The position numbers and the translations under genes were made by a program. The notes below the pieces were generated by a model. That model was not told the origin of the DNA. It did not search any database and saw only the letters and a list, made by a program, of their open reading frames with translations. 64,000 nucleotides of DNA, taken from assembly GCA_030512295.1 (NCBI GenBank), contig JAULSR010000001.1, positions 5,603,001 through 5,667,000 of the forward strand, given 5' to 3'. Shown piece by piece: positions 1 through 11,000 of this stretch. How positions within the stretch are numbered: position 1 is the stretch's first letter; each line of letters opens with the position of its first letter. The DNA is from Bombardia bombarda. Taxonomy: Eukaryota; Ascomycota; Sordariomycetes; Sordariales; Lasiosphaeriaceae.

Positions 1-1952
1 TGGGCCGCTTGCGGTTACCCGCCGGGCTAGACTGCGACGAATCGTCGAGAGGGGTCTTGTTGCCTTGCTTGTTGCCACCCTTGTTGTTGTTCCCGTTGGC
101 GTTGGCGTTGGCGTTGCCGCGCAGGATAGGGTTGCGCGCATTGGTATGGTAGCGCGTGGGCGCATCGCCCTTTCCTCTGATGATCAAGCCGGGGACACCC
201 TTGAGACCCATCTTGCCGACGGTGGAGGGCTCGAGCACGGGCGGCTCAGCCAAGCCCATGGCGCCAGAGAAGCGGTTGGCCAGCTGGACAACGGCGGGGG
301 AGTCCAAGCCGTGGACCTTCTTGAGCGTCTTGGTGAAGCCCAAGAACGCGACGTAGGCCTGGGCCTTGGTGACCTCGGGGATATTAGCAAGAGCCCTGGC
401 GATGATCTCGTTGGAGGGGATCTCTGTGGATTTAGGATGCGCGCTGGTGGATGGGTTAGTCCTGATGTTCTCCCTGTGTGTGTAGGAGTAAGGGGTAAGA
501 ATGGGCAAAGACTCACGGAAGGTTCTCCTTGATCGGGAACTGGCGGTTGTGCCGGATGAACGACATCTCCTCGGGGATCAGGACCATGACGGCACGGCCG
601 GCCTTGCCAGCGCGACCAGTTCTTCCAACACGATGCACATACTGCTCCTTGTCCGATGGCAGACCGATCTGGACGACCAAGCCAATATCGGGGAAATCCA
701 TACCACGACCAACGACATCAGATGCAAAGAGCAAGCCGCGGTCGGTAGCCTTGAACTCCTCAACGGTCCGGTTGCGGGCCGGCTGGCTCAGGCGCGAGTG
801 CATCTGGTAGACGGGCAGTTTACCCGGGGCAGCGCCGCCGGTGGACGCAAAGATGTGATACATCAACGCAGCCTGGCGGGCGGTGGAGCTGAAGATGATG
901 GCCTTGAGTTTGGGGTTGTCGATGCGCTCGCAGGCCAAGAGGTTGTGCAGCGCCGGGAAGACATCCTCGATGGACTTGGCGGCAAGCAGGGACTGGGGGA
1001 TGGCGTCGACGGTGGGCGCCTCGTTGGCGTCGATGGTGGAGATGCGCACGTGGTTGGGCTTGAGAACGTGGTGCAGCAGCTTGTTGATCTCTGGCGGCAT
1101 GGTGGCGCTGAAGCACATGCCCTGCCAGCCAGCCGAGGCCTTGGAAGGCATCAGCTCGAGGATCTTGATGAGGGCGGGCGCGAAGCCCTGGTCGAGCATC
1201 CTGTCGGCCTCGTCGAGGACGAGGGTGCGGAGGTTTGTGAACTTGGCCTTGGGGGCAGACTCGCCGAGATAGTCCATCAGGCGGCCGGGGGTGGCAACCA
1301 GGATGGTGGGGTTTCCTCTGAGGAAGCGGTCCATGTTGGACTTCCTGCTGCTACCGCCGACAGCAATGTGGCACTCGATGGCGGGATTGCACTGGCTGGT
1401 CAACTTGTTGCACTCGTCGGCAATCTGCTGGGCCAGCTCGCGGGTGGGGGCGAGAACCAGCACGCCGACCTGTCCTCGCGGCAGGCCCCTGGTGGTGAGG
1501 AGGGTGTGCAGGGCGGGCAGGAGGAAGGCGATCGTCTTTCCGGTGCCCGTCTTGGCCTGCACCAGGCAGTCCTGGGTGAATGTGGGCAGGCTGAGGACCT
1601 GCTTCTGGACGGGCGACATGTACTCGTACTTCATCTGCTCCAGCGCCTTGAGCAACTGCGGCTGCAGGCGGCCTGCCAGCTGCGTGAAAGGAACACGCTC
1701 GCTGGCGGCAAGGGCCTGGATGGCCTCCATTTTTTCGAGATCGGATAGTTCGGGAGAGTCCTGGGTAGGGAGCGACGACGGAGGGCTCGACGAGGGAGTT
1801 GCAATAGGAGTCGCAATAGGAGTCGCGGTGGGATAATTGGCGAAGGTGTGCGCGAAGCGAGAAGTAGTTCTAGTTGCTCTGACAGTAGTGGTAGATACAA
1901 ATGCGCGGCGGGCTGAAATGATTGAACTGGTCCTTATACTGGCCAGAAACAT
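1..1952 (-). CDS. MSS116: Mitochondrial DEAD-box RNA helicase, Mss116 type (3' end outside window)
   Basis: ATP-dependent RNA helicase, probably acting in mitochondria on intron splicing and translation, as known for Mss116. The gene is cut by the window start. Exon 1 runs 1952-517. The intron 516-444 starts GTGAGT and ends CCAG. Exon 2 runs 443 to the edge; this join keeps phase and reads on as PAHPKSTEIPSNE. Visible motifs in order: Q-motif region (SPVQKQ), I AKTGTGKT, Ia PTRELAQQ, GRLMD, II LDEADRML, III FSATMP, V SDVVGRGMDFPD, VI HRVGRTGRAGKAG. The first 40 residues lack acidic residues and are rich in R, S and T, as expected of a mitochondrial presequence. The C-terminal exon ends in an N/G-rich low-complexity tail with NANANANG repeats. 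The large open frame on the opposite strand (501-1748) is a shadow. Mss116 is the best guess; another mitochondrial DEAD-box paralogue is possible. Confidence 0.88.
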
Positions 1953-2846
1953 GGAGAAAGAGTGTAACCGGTCGGATTGGATGTTTCATGAAAGAAAGAA
2001 CGAAATTCCAAACTTCAGAACTGGTAGGTAAGGTATTGGTAGGTGGGTGTCGGAGCAAAGACAGAAGGCGCAAGACGCGCATTTTCTCCCGGCTTTGGCG
2101 GCCAGACACCACAGGCATGACGAGCGGGACATGGACCAAGCGCCCAGCGAGAAAGTTTTCCTTATCGGGGGGAGACTATCTGATTGGCGCAGATTGGCTG
2201 TGGGGTTATGTGAGACAAGGTCCTGCCCATAGCGCGCAAGCAGAACTCACAAAGAGTCAGGTTGTCAGATGCCAGACTCTTTTTCTGACCCCTTTCTCTC
2301 ACAAGCTGGAGTATCTGGAGGTTTTACGGCAGAAACAAGCGCTTTCACATCTCTGCCGGGCCTTTCAAGCATCATCTCCATCTCGACACTGTCCCTTGTT
2401 TTCTTTGTCTTCTCGAGCGGTAGGCCTAAGCACCCGAGTTGTCCTAGCAGCATTTTGAGGGCCTATTGTGCGATGAGGGACATTATGTACAATACACAGC
2501 AGAACGCCATTGACCAACGATCCTCGCGCCCCCTTTCCGTTGCCGGACAAAGCATGATAGGATTTCATTGTTACCGCATCGACAGCGGTGTTATTTTTAG
2601 CCCATAAGTTCATCTGTCTTTGACCCTTGAGCTCAGTTTTGCGCTCACTTCGAGGTCATACTTGGGGATAGATTGACTGGAAACACGTGTTGGGCAGCAT
2701 GCTGGTAGCGTAGAGTAATTATGAGTGTCTTTGTCCTCTTGATGCATTTATTTGAAGGCACTGCCAGTGGCTGGTCAAGTAGATGGTCATGTTGAAAGAA
2801 TTGCTGCAAACTTGGTTGGAAAAAAAAAAAAAAAAAGCGATACTCA
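1953..2846. other. Intergenic, shared upstream region
   Basis: Lies between the divergent helicase and protease genes. I see no credible coding frame. It ends in a run of 17 A (2820-2836) ten bases before the protease ATG. Confidence 0.6.
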
Positions 2847-4751
2847 ATGGCGTTCCCAGATGTCGATCCCTTGCCAGATTATACGGCACTCGGCTTCTCG
2901 ACCCAACAATTGACCGACTTTCCATTTGAGCGAGATCGACAGTCGGGCAGTGTATTTTTATTCACGGACGAGCTCCAACAGACGTTATATCGGCACTATA
3001 CTCCTCAGGTTTACCACCCTATCCTTGATGATGGTCCGCCCGAGTACCGGAATGCAGACGGTTCGATTACTGTATTTCCGATCGATAGGGAGAAATTTAG
3101 AGTCATTAGTAACTGTCACAATGGCCTGATGCGCATTCGCCGGGTGGACATGATACAGTTTCCGGAGCTTCAACCTCTTTGTCGGCGAGTGCTGTACTGG
3201 CTCCAAACGGCCCATCAGCGTGACCCGTCCAAGATCCCGCCCAGCGTCCCGCCTGAAAACTGGTGGATTTCCTCTGATGCTTATTACATACGAATACGTT
3301 ATAGCAGGAACCAAAGGACTCCCGGGCCTTACGGACAGACCGAGAACCTAAACTATGAATATCTTCTTGGCGACCCGACAGTGACCGATCCATCGAATGA
3401 CATGATGCAGATGGTGTTCGGAAACACACAAAACGATGCAAGACTATTCCAACAGGCTCCAGTCACGGTTCACTGGATATATTCTGGAGACCGCCCCAGA
3501 GGCCAGGACCGAGCTTTAAAACATTATTCCGTCATCGTCCGGATCAAAGCTGGGAAATCCTATTACTTCGATTCTGAGAGGGTGGGCAGGGCATACCGCA
3601 GTCGAAAGGCGGTGGAAGCACTTAACGAGTGGCTGGTCGACTCCCACAGTGGACCTGGATCTCCTCCCCCGTTATGTTTGGATCATGAATTGGTGGCAGA
3701 TGCTCCAGTGCAGGTAGATGGGTGGTCATGTGGCCTGCACGCCATCGCCAATACTGTAGCCTTTCTTCACTTTGGACAAAGGGGCTGGAACAAAGTTGAG
3801 GGCTTCACTCTGGATAAGCTCGTCAATGCGATGCATTATCTGATGCTTCTCAAACCCCCAACACCTGAACAGCCAAGCGCTTCACAGCAGACCGTCTCTC
3901 AAGGGACCGCTCCTCAGCAGACCGTTGCTCAACCGACCGTTGCTCAACCAACCGCTCCTCAACCAACCGCCCCTCAGCCAACAGGAGCGTCTCAGCAGAC
4001 AGGAACGACTCAAACACCGGTCAAACCGCCAAGAAAACGGCCACGTAAGTACCCAAGTATAATCCCCTGAGGACCGTATCCAGAACAGAGGCTGACCAGA
4101 CTTAAAGTGCCAGGCCCAAAGACATGCCCTCCAAGAGCAAAGCGTCGGTCTAAACGTCTGCAAGGCCTGCCACCAAGCCCAACAGCAGCGAGACCGTCTT
4201 CTCCTCGATCAGCACCGAAAACAGACACACAAACACAACAAACACTCACTCCAAGAGTCACCAACGGTACTCCACAAGACCCATCACCAAAACCCTCAGG
4301 TCCATCCGAGAGCCCCGGTACGACTAACAAGAGAAAGGCGAGTTCGGAAGCGAATCCACCAGCTCCAAACAGGAGGACCAGAACCGCTTCCAAAGCATCG
4401 ATTTCAGGTTCTGCTCTGCCTGAAGACGCTAGTACGACTAATACTAAGAGAAAGGCGAGTTCGCAAGCGAATCCATCAGCTCTAAACAAAAAGGCCAGAA
4501 CTGCTTCTAAGGCATCGACTTCATCGACTTTAAACTCTGTTCCACCTCAAGACGCTAGTACAGCCAACAAGAGAAAGGCGAGTTCAAGGTCGACGGCATC
4601 AGCTCCAAACAAAAAAGCTAGAACTGCTTCCAAGACATTGACTTCAGGTGCAGCACCACCTCAAGACGCTACACCTCCTCCAAGGCGGTCTACACGGACA
4701 AGAACTAGTGGCACAAGCAAGGGTCCGAACCAGAATCAGAGTGCAGGATAA
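2847..4751 (+). CDS. Ulp1-like (C48) cysteine protease with repetitive basic C-terminal tail
   Basis: Likely SUMO- or ubiquitin-like-specific cysteine protease. Exon 1 is 2847-4044 and exon 2 is 4108-4751; the intron starts GTAAGT and ends AAAG, and phase is kept, giving about 613 aa. The N-terminal half has no recognised domain. The C48 core shows a catalytic order of His226 (LKHYSVIV), Asp242 (YYFDSE), Gln289 and Cys295 (QVDGWSCGLH). Residues about 345-385 are a Q/P/T-rich run built on AQPT and PQPT. After the intron comes a lysine/serine/alanine-rich tail with three imperfect repeats starting KRKASS at residues 474, 513 and 554 (spacing 39 and 41), each followed by a basic RTASK block; these look like nuclear localisation signals. 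The core is standard for the family, but the tail is not something I recognise. Substrate is unknown. Confidence 0.82.
4329..4660 (+). repeat. Three imperfect in-gene tandem repeats of about 117-123 bp
   Basis: Each unit begins with the codons for KRKASS, followed by a P/A stretch, a basic RTASKA block and a P(E/Q)DAS ending. Starts are at 4329, 4446 and 4569. They lie inside exon 2 of the Ulp1-like gene and stay in frame, so length changes would add or remove whole repeats. Confidence 0.8.
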
Positions 4752-5046
4752 GGAGAAGGATCGGGGTTGAGTTTTCGCGTGGGGGAATAGAAAGTTATAT
4801 GTACCAAAAGGGCGGGATCTGTATTTTTCTTTGGTCGTGTTTCTATGTTCAGCACAATCTTTCGTCCCTGTCATGATATTCTTTGATTTAGTTCTGAATA
4901 GCATTCGTTATCATTCTGTAGTTTAATGATCATCAGTATTATTCAACTCAGTTACCAAGGAACTGCGTATTACGCACATTACCCAAAAGTCCACCTCTCC
5001 AATCCCAACCTCAGACCCCTCCCAACCCCCAGCCCAGCCCATCCAC

Positions 5047-6286
5047 CTACGACCTCCTCACCGCCCCAGGAAACTCCATATATACCGTATTCCTCATAAT
5101 CCTCGGCAGCACCCCCGTCACATTCGGATCCTCCCCAATAAACGTATGCGGAAACCCCATGTCAAACGCCCTCACACCCTCCAGCTCCCGCACCTGCTCG
5201 TCCGTCAACCTCACACTCAACGCCGCAATATTATCCCTCAGCTGCTCCACCTTCCTGCCCCCCACCACCGGAAACACATTATGCACCCCATAATCCGCCG
5301 CTTTCCTCCGCACATACGCCAGCGCAATCTGCGTCGTCGACTCAACCCCATGCTGCCTCGCCACCCTCTCCAAGGCCTCCGCAACTTTCACCTCCTCCTC
5401 TGTCCTTCTCCCCCCACCATACGGCCGCAGCGTCTCCCCCGATTTCTCTCTCTCCTCCACCGCCTTGCCGCTCTGCAGCTTTCCCCCGCCCAACACCCCC
5501 CACGGCGCCAGCGCCATGCCAAACGCCCGCGCCATCGGCAGTATCTCCCGCTCAAAATCTCTCGTCATCAGACTCCACCGGCCCGTATAAACACTAAACT
5601 GCGTCTTGCCCTGCAGCTTCGCGTACGTGTTCGCCGCGCTCACAATCCACGCGGGGGTATCGCTTACCCCCAAATACAGCACCTTGCCCTGCTGCACGAG
5701 GAGGTGCAGCGAATCAACAACTTCTTCGATCGAGCTCATAAAGTCCCACCAGTGCAGGTAGAGGATGTCGATGTAGTCGGTCTGCAATTTACGCAAAGAG
5801 TCGCGGACCGACATGTGCAGGCTGCGCCGGTGGTTGCCGCCGTGGTTGGCGGTCTGGCCGGCCGACAGCCCAGAGCTGTTGAGCGCGTAGTTGGACGTGT
5901 ATTTGGTGGCCACGACGAGCCGGTCGCGGATCTTATGGGAGGCCATCCATTGGCCGATCCAGATTTCGGATTCTTCGTCTTGGTACTCGTTGGCGGTGTC
6001 GATGAAGTTGCCGCCTGCCTGTGAAGATAATCCTGTAAGATGATTCTTGGAGAAGAAGAGCAAATATAGATGGAAGGAGCAAACTTACCTCAAAATACGC
6101 GTCAAGCAGGTCGAACGCTCCTTCCTTGGTCATGGATCCCCAATCCTTGTTCCAGGCTTGACCGATGTTGCCCCCGCCGAGCGCCAGTGGGGAAACGCGA
6201 ATGCCCGCTGTCGAGGAGAGGACGCGGAGTCTTCCTAGCTCGGTGGGAGGGTTGGGCGGCTTTTCGGGGACGTTGATAATTGACAT
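5047..6286 (-). CDS. Aldo-keto reductase, aryl-alcohol dehydrogenase (AAD/NorA-like) class
   Basis: NADPH-dependent aldo-keto reductase, about 389 aa. Exon 1 is 6286-6089 and exon 2 is 6018-5047; the intron starts GTAAGT and ends CACAG at phase 0. The joined reading gives [15 protein letters not shown], which puts the catalytic Asp and Tyr (DTANEY) just after the junction. Also visible are the catalytic Lys (VVATKYT), the His of LYLHWWD, and the cofactor-side segment [10 protein letters not shown]. The C-terminus ending in [12 protein letters not shown] fits the fungal AAD subgroup, which includes norsolorinic-acid-reductase-like enzymes. Nothing nearby points to a pathway, so the substrate is unknown. 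Divergent from the SDR-like ORF at 7795 across 1.5 kb. Confidence 0.9.
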
Positions 6287-7794
6287 GTTGTGTTTGTTTA
6301 GGTGAGGTTTGAAGTGATTAAGCAGTAGGGTTTATCTGGTGTTGGAGACGGAAATTGGAGAATTGGAGAATGAAACTTCCCTTCAGCGCTTCGGCCGAGG
6401 GAGAAGGGGTGACCTCAACCTTTATACTCGAGGTTGTAGCTGGTTGTTTACTGATACTACAATAGATGGTCGAAGCATCCGCCACCTTCATATTAACGGG
6501 AAAGGAAGCTTACTAAAGGTGCTTCGGTAGCACTGCTATCTCGGGAAACCACTTCCCATGATTGTATCCGTCTCATGGTCGTTCCTTCCGGTTGAGTTAC
6601 AGCCAATTGCCGCTACACTAGACATCCCCGCTGCTGCAGGTAACCCCTCCCATGTCCCGCTCCGGGTTCGTGGCGTCTATTTCAGTGAGGAGATATTGGA
6701 GAAACCGTGTCGAGAATACCATTGCATCATCATTTCACAAGTCGTATCCTCTCGGCAGTTAGCTGCCAATGGAAAAACGCATACACTCGTGTGGGTAGGC
6801 GTAGAGGAACTATAAGTTGGTCAGCAAATGCACGTGTTTCGTTTCAACATCGGATTGTTTAGGTCGACCAGCAGATGATGGAAATCTATAAAGATGAAAC
6901 ATATAAAAGTGCATAAGAACAGAGAAAAGAGGATACTTATCAAGTTTAATTACACTGGGCACAGTGCTAGGTAATGACATTTCAATGGAATGTCATTGGA
7001 GCTCTGGACTTCTAATGCCGTCCATACAAGCAGCAGGTAAATAAGTTGAGATGCCTTCACACCTCCGCTCCGAGTTCTGACCAAAATTTATTCACGTAGG
7101 GGCCGATTTGGATCGTTTAATTATCCTTATGCGTTGAAGATACCGTTAGGTGTTGTGACGTGCAATGAAATGCTGCTCCACCAAAAGGACGGACCCGGTA
7201 AGTATCGAACCTACTACAGTATATCAATCACCACGTAACAATACCTAAACGGGATGAGTTGTTTTCCAGACCCCACACTTTATCAACATACGGTTTGAGA
7301 CATGGATTCAGAAATTCAAAGAACTCGAAGTTGACCATGCTGACTACATCAAATCCGGATAACAGAATTCCGCATTCGGATCCAACCAGCCACTAACAAC
7401 TTCAGCTCATGCGACGAATGAACCAGGCAGTATACAACCCCATGTGATGCAGGACAAAACCAATAAGTGGTGCTTCATTAGAAGCATTTTTGAGAATCCA
7501 AGCGGTCTAGTGGGAGCTTAAAGATGATTGGTGAATACCTATGGCTGCTTTGAGAAGTGGTGATGTCACGCAAGCGCGCAGGTACCTACTTGTGCTACAG
7601 CGCGCCTTCTGTTCCTGACACTGGAATAAGACGTCGCCATCATCGATTCAACTGGGGATTGTATTTCGAACGACTTCTTGGGAGACAATATCTGGACCAG
7701 TCCCCATTAAACACAGCTTTTTGATCACTAAATCAACTTCCAAGTTCTCAATTATCTAGTCTACACTCCAACAACAGACACTACCAACATCACA
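6287..7794. other. Intergenic, 1.5 kb
   Basis: No open frame with believable composition. Holds the promoters of the divergent AKR and SDR-like genes. I see no repeats or RNA genes. Confidence 0.6.
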
Positions 7795-8697
7795 ATGCAG
7801 TCCAACCTCCAAAAGGCCACAGACATCGGCCCGACGCCCATCCAACCCGAAGATCTCCACAGCCCTGTCGCACTGGTAACAGGCGGTGCCATGGGCATCG
7901 GCTTCGAGGTCTCCCGCGCGCTCGCCAACGCCGGCTGCCGTGTCATCATGGTGAGCCACAAGGAAGAGCAAGACGACGAAGCCATCGCCAAGATCCGCAA
8001 GGAGTCACCGAGGGCCAGCATCGAGTGGAAGGAGTGCGACATGGGCAACCTGGCACATGTGCGCGATGTCTTCAGCACACTCTGCGCCCAGCTCTACAGA
8101 CTCGGCTTCCTCGTCCTCTCAGCCGGCATCAACACGAACGAGCACGGCCTCGATGCTGAAGGAATCGACCGGCACTTTGGCGTCAACTATCTCGGCCAGT
8201 ACTATGTTTGCAACCAGCTCTGGCCGGTCTTGAAACAGTTCGAGCTATACAGCACTGACTCTGGCGAAGTCGGCCACATCTACGGGCACATCTACGGGCC
8301 TAGAATTCCAGACCCCATGGATATTCACTACGAGTTCAGTCACACAGGCAGGGTCCCGCCCTTCCCAGAACGCTTCATGATGCATCGATTTAAAACGTTG
8401 CATAGCTGTGACCATGCTAGTACAACATTGTGGCATCACATCCCGAAGCGCAAGGGAACGCCTCCGTCGCAGTCTCCACCCGATCTCGGTACTGTCTTTG
8501 GTCTCTACTTGAAAGAGGGATTCGACTGCGAGCGGGTACTGTTCTGCACCGCAGTACTTTTTCTTGTTGCTGTTGCCTTTGGTTCGGCGTGGGCTTGTCT
8601 GTATAGCACTCGGGATGCTTTTGCTATTGGGGTCTGGATTATGGGCTTGTGGACTATAAGGCTGGCTACGGTACAGGTTTTTAATGAATCTGCTTGA
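7795..8697 (+). CDS. Chimeric ORF: truncated SDR Rossmann half joined to a fungal two-helix membrane tail
   Basis: A single-exon ORF of 300 aa. Residues about 25-155 are a short-chain dehydrogenase N-terminal half: cofactor loop TGGAMGIG, acidic CDMGN, LSAGIN in place of NNAG, and HFGVNYLGQYYV. The catalytic YxxxK is absent anywhere. From about residue 160 the sequence changes character (DIHYEFSH, VPPFPERF, HHIPKRKG) and ends with two hydrophobic segments around 244-262 and 268-288. That tail resembles a C-terminal module I know from other fungal membrane-associated proteins, not from SDRs. A 12-bp duplication (cacatctacggg twice, around 8276) lies close to the junction. Either a fusion or a rearranged pseudogene; a working dehydrogenase is unlikely. 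Confidence 0.6.
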   Translation: MQSNLQKATDIGPTPIQPEDLHSPVALVTGGAMGIGFEVSRALANAGCRVIMVSHKEEQDDEAIAKIRKESPRASIEWKECDMGNLAHVRDVFSTLCAQLYRLGFLVLSAGINTNEHGLDAEGIDRHFGVNYLGQYYVCNQLWPVLKQFELYSTDSGEVGHIYGHIYGPRIPDPMDIHYEFSHTGRVPPFPERFMMHRFKTLHSCDHASTTLWHHIPKRKGTPPSQSPPDLGTVFGLYLKEGFDCERVLFCTAVLFLVAVAFGSAWACLYSTRDAFAIGVWIMGLWTIRLATVQVFNESA

Positions 8698-8716
8698 TGA
8701 GCATTAGTTGGACAGA

Positions 8717-8761
8717 TATCGGTGGGATAGTTGTCGGTGGGATACTTATCAGTGGGATAAG
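8717..8761 (+). repeat. Three 15-bp tandem repeats
   Basis: Units tatcggtgggatagt, tgtcggtgggatact and tatcagtgggataag follow each other directly, just downstream of the chimeric SDR-like ORF. Confidence 0.75.
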
Positions 8762-9273
8762 AGGTAGGTATTTATAGGTTTTTGTGTAATAAACTCCGAG
8801 ATTTCTATCTTAACTGCTCGCTTTGTTCTATGATAGATGAGATGGCTATGTACGTTGAAGACTAGCAGATAGTAGTGAGGTCCTGGTTTGTATAACTGTC
8901 GTGGACAACCACCAAGAACGCACTGAAAGCCCTACAGTAGCAACATAATCTGCCCAATAACATCATGTTCAATGTGACTAACGTAAGACATCACTTCCTC
9001 ATACACTCAAAGCTAGCTCCTCAAACACCACAATCTGAGTAGTTCTATAGCCTAAACACACATATCTATAACCCATTCAGGACTGCTTGGCACTGGCAGT
9101 GGTGGTCGAACTCCCCGGTCTGTATGCAGTTCTTTCCGTCATCCCAGGCTGGACTAGTGTAAACGAGATTAGCAAAAGCCACAACTGGCTTTGCGGCTAG
9201 CAACTGTAGTCTCGACTGAACAAACGAGCTTGTCTTGTCCGGTGGGAATTGAGTTATTGTTCTACCAAGTCAC
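8762..9273. other. Intergenic
   Basis: Mostly without clear coding signal. A short minus-strand stretch around 9178-9080 reads as a Cys-containing peptide (GEFDHHCQCQ) and might be a 3' exon of the doubtful gene at 9514, but no acceptor gives a convincing join. Confidence 0.35.
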
Positions 9274-9514
9274 GTACTTGGGCCGCATCCTTTCCTGTCA
9301 CTGGGGATTCTGGCAACTTTTGCTGTATCGCCAGTCCCCTCGCTGTTATGTCTCTGTGGCGTTCTTCCTCTTTGGCGTTCGACTTTGTATCGTCACCAAC
9401 GGCCTTATTAGGTATTTGTGGCTGGGGTATCGATGGTGTCGATGGTGAGGAAGATGAGGAAAGGGGCACCTGGGTCTCGGCGTCCCATTGATGAAAAAAG
9501 TCGACGTGGTGCAT
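9254..9514 (-). CDS. Doubtful small hypothetical protein
   Basis: An 86-codon ORF whose middle is low complexity (S-rich, then PQPQIP) and whose end is charged. A GTACGT donor-like site at the KDAAQ codons suggests the gene could continue downstream by splicing. No domain recognised. It could be chance. Confidence 0.25.
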   Translation of the reverse strand: MHHVDFFHQWDAETQVPLSSSSSPSTPSIPQPQIPNKAVGDDTKSNAKEEERHRDITARGLAIQQKLPESPVTGKDAAQVRDLVEQ

Positions 9515-9993
9515 TTTAGAGTTGTTTAGCTGAAACTTTATTAGTAAAGCTCTGTTGACGGGTAACTATTTCATTTCTCATATCAACTGTATGTAGAAAC
9601 CTGCTATCTCCATGATGTGTCGATGATCTCATCCATGGTGATCTGTCAGGGGTCGACCTGAAATAAGTGGGTCACTTTGAGATCAATCAGGTAATGGGAG
9701 CCAAGCCATTCCTACCGGCTGATAACATCTGAAATCCGCCATCTAGATCCGTCTTGATGGAATTTGGAAAGTAATGCCTTTTTAAGATGTGAGTAGGTAC
9801 TATTCCGGGCAAGCCCGCGCAGCTACGGAAGAGACGGCTCGGAGGACATTCTCCCTCCCCGAGTCCCGAGTAGAATCGATCGATCATCGAACCCTCCAAT
9901 AAACCAAGGGTAATGAATTAACATTCATTATCAATCTAATGAAAGCATAATGTTGCACATTGCCACACAGCCGCCCTCCAGATTTTCCCCGAG
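9515..9993. other. Intergenic
   Basis: 3' side of the Con-6 gene. No feature seen. Confidence 0.5.
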
Positions 9994-10639
9994 CTACTCG
10001 GAGGCCATCTCGCCCAAGTCCCTCAACTTCTTACGATCCTTATCCTTAGCCTTCTCTGACACATGCGGGTTGCTAATCGCCGACTTCAGTCCACGGATAC
10101 TACATCAATCACGGGCAGTCAGCTACAGGCAATCTAACTTTGACATCACCTAGGAACTCGACAGATAAAGTAGAGCAACACGGGGGGGGGGGGGGTTATC
10201 GTTTAACTTACACATTACCCTGACCCTTCCCCTCATACCCCTCCGCCATGCCCGCGCTCGTCGGCGTCCCCGCCGCCATGGCCGAAGTGGTGCTTCTCGT
10301 CTCTCTCGTCGCAGCCATAGGCTCTGCCGGCATGCTAGAAACCGAATCTGATGTCATCTGGTGCATGCCTGCGGTCTGCTTTGCAGTCCCGATATCCGGG
10401 TAGTCGTGCAGTCCAGCAGGAGCTGTCTTGGCCTTGGAAATCTTGCTCGTGGCTGCAGCATGCGTCTTGACTGGAGGTGTTTTATCCTCGTACTCGTACT
10501 CGCGCTCGGACTCTACTCCTCCGGAAGAGCCAAACTCGTTCTCGAGTATCTCACGGTCCCGCTGCTTGGCCTTTTCTGAGACGCGGGGGTTGTTGATGGC
10601 GGCTTTGAGGCCGCGCTCGCGGTTACCTGGGTCGGCCAT
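9994..10639 (-). CDS. con-6: Conidiation-specific protein 6 (Con-6) family, two repeats
   Basis: Small, Ala/Ser/Thr-rich protein of about 177 aa. The Con-6 family is induced during conidiation and persists in spores; molecular role unknown. Exon 1 is 10639-10212 and exon 2 is 10099-9994; the intron starts GTAAGT and ends GATGTAG, in phase, reading GNV-IRGLKSA. It carries two copies of the short Con-6 motif: RGLKAAINNPRVSEKAK near the N-terminus and RGLKSAISNPHVSEKAK in the last exon. Family members usually have two such copies, so the length and layout are normal. The intron holds a 14-G run (10182-10195). Confidence 0.9.
10182..10195 (+). repeat. 14-base G homopolymer in the con-6 intron
   Basis: C-rich on the coding strand, directly between donor and acceptor of the con-6 intron. 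Confidence 0.8.
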
Positions 10640-11000
10640 GGTTGGGTTGTTTGTGGTGGTATGGTGGTCTTTTCGGAATTGTCAGCGTCAATGTGGCGTG
10701 TATGCAGACGGATCTTGAGAAAGGGGTTCTTGCTGGTGGGTTGCGGTATACCCCGGTTATACCAAAATGCTTCTGTCTTGGGAGTTGTGTCCGTGTTGCA
10801 TGACAAGATCTGACGCCATCCATCCTCGCTTTGACGACCGTGCGGATGGGGCTTTTCGCTAGTTTGCGGAAAGTCTGTACAAAACACTTGCATCATATTC
10901 GGTTGGAAGCTAGCAGGATTTCATCACCATGACGTTTCTAACGTGTTATACAAGACAAAACAGGTCCACACTTTAATGAGGTTTGATAACAATGGCAATC
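10640..11000. other. Intergenic
   Basis: 5' region of con-6 and 3' region of the Ere-like gene. No coding or repeat signal seen. Confidence 0.5.

Noticed and set aside
501..1748. 415-codon plus-strand ORF
   Set aside because: Exactly antisense to the DEAD-box helicase, Gly/Val-rich shadow composition, no start context or domain.
5146..6024. 292-codon plus-strand ORF
   Set aside because: Antisense of the aldo-keto reductase; repeated R/P/H pattern.
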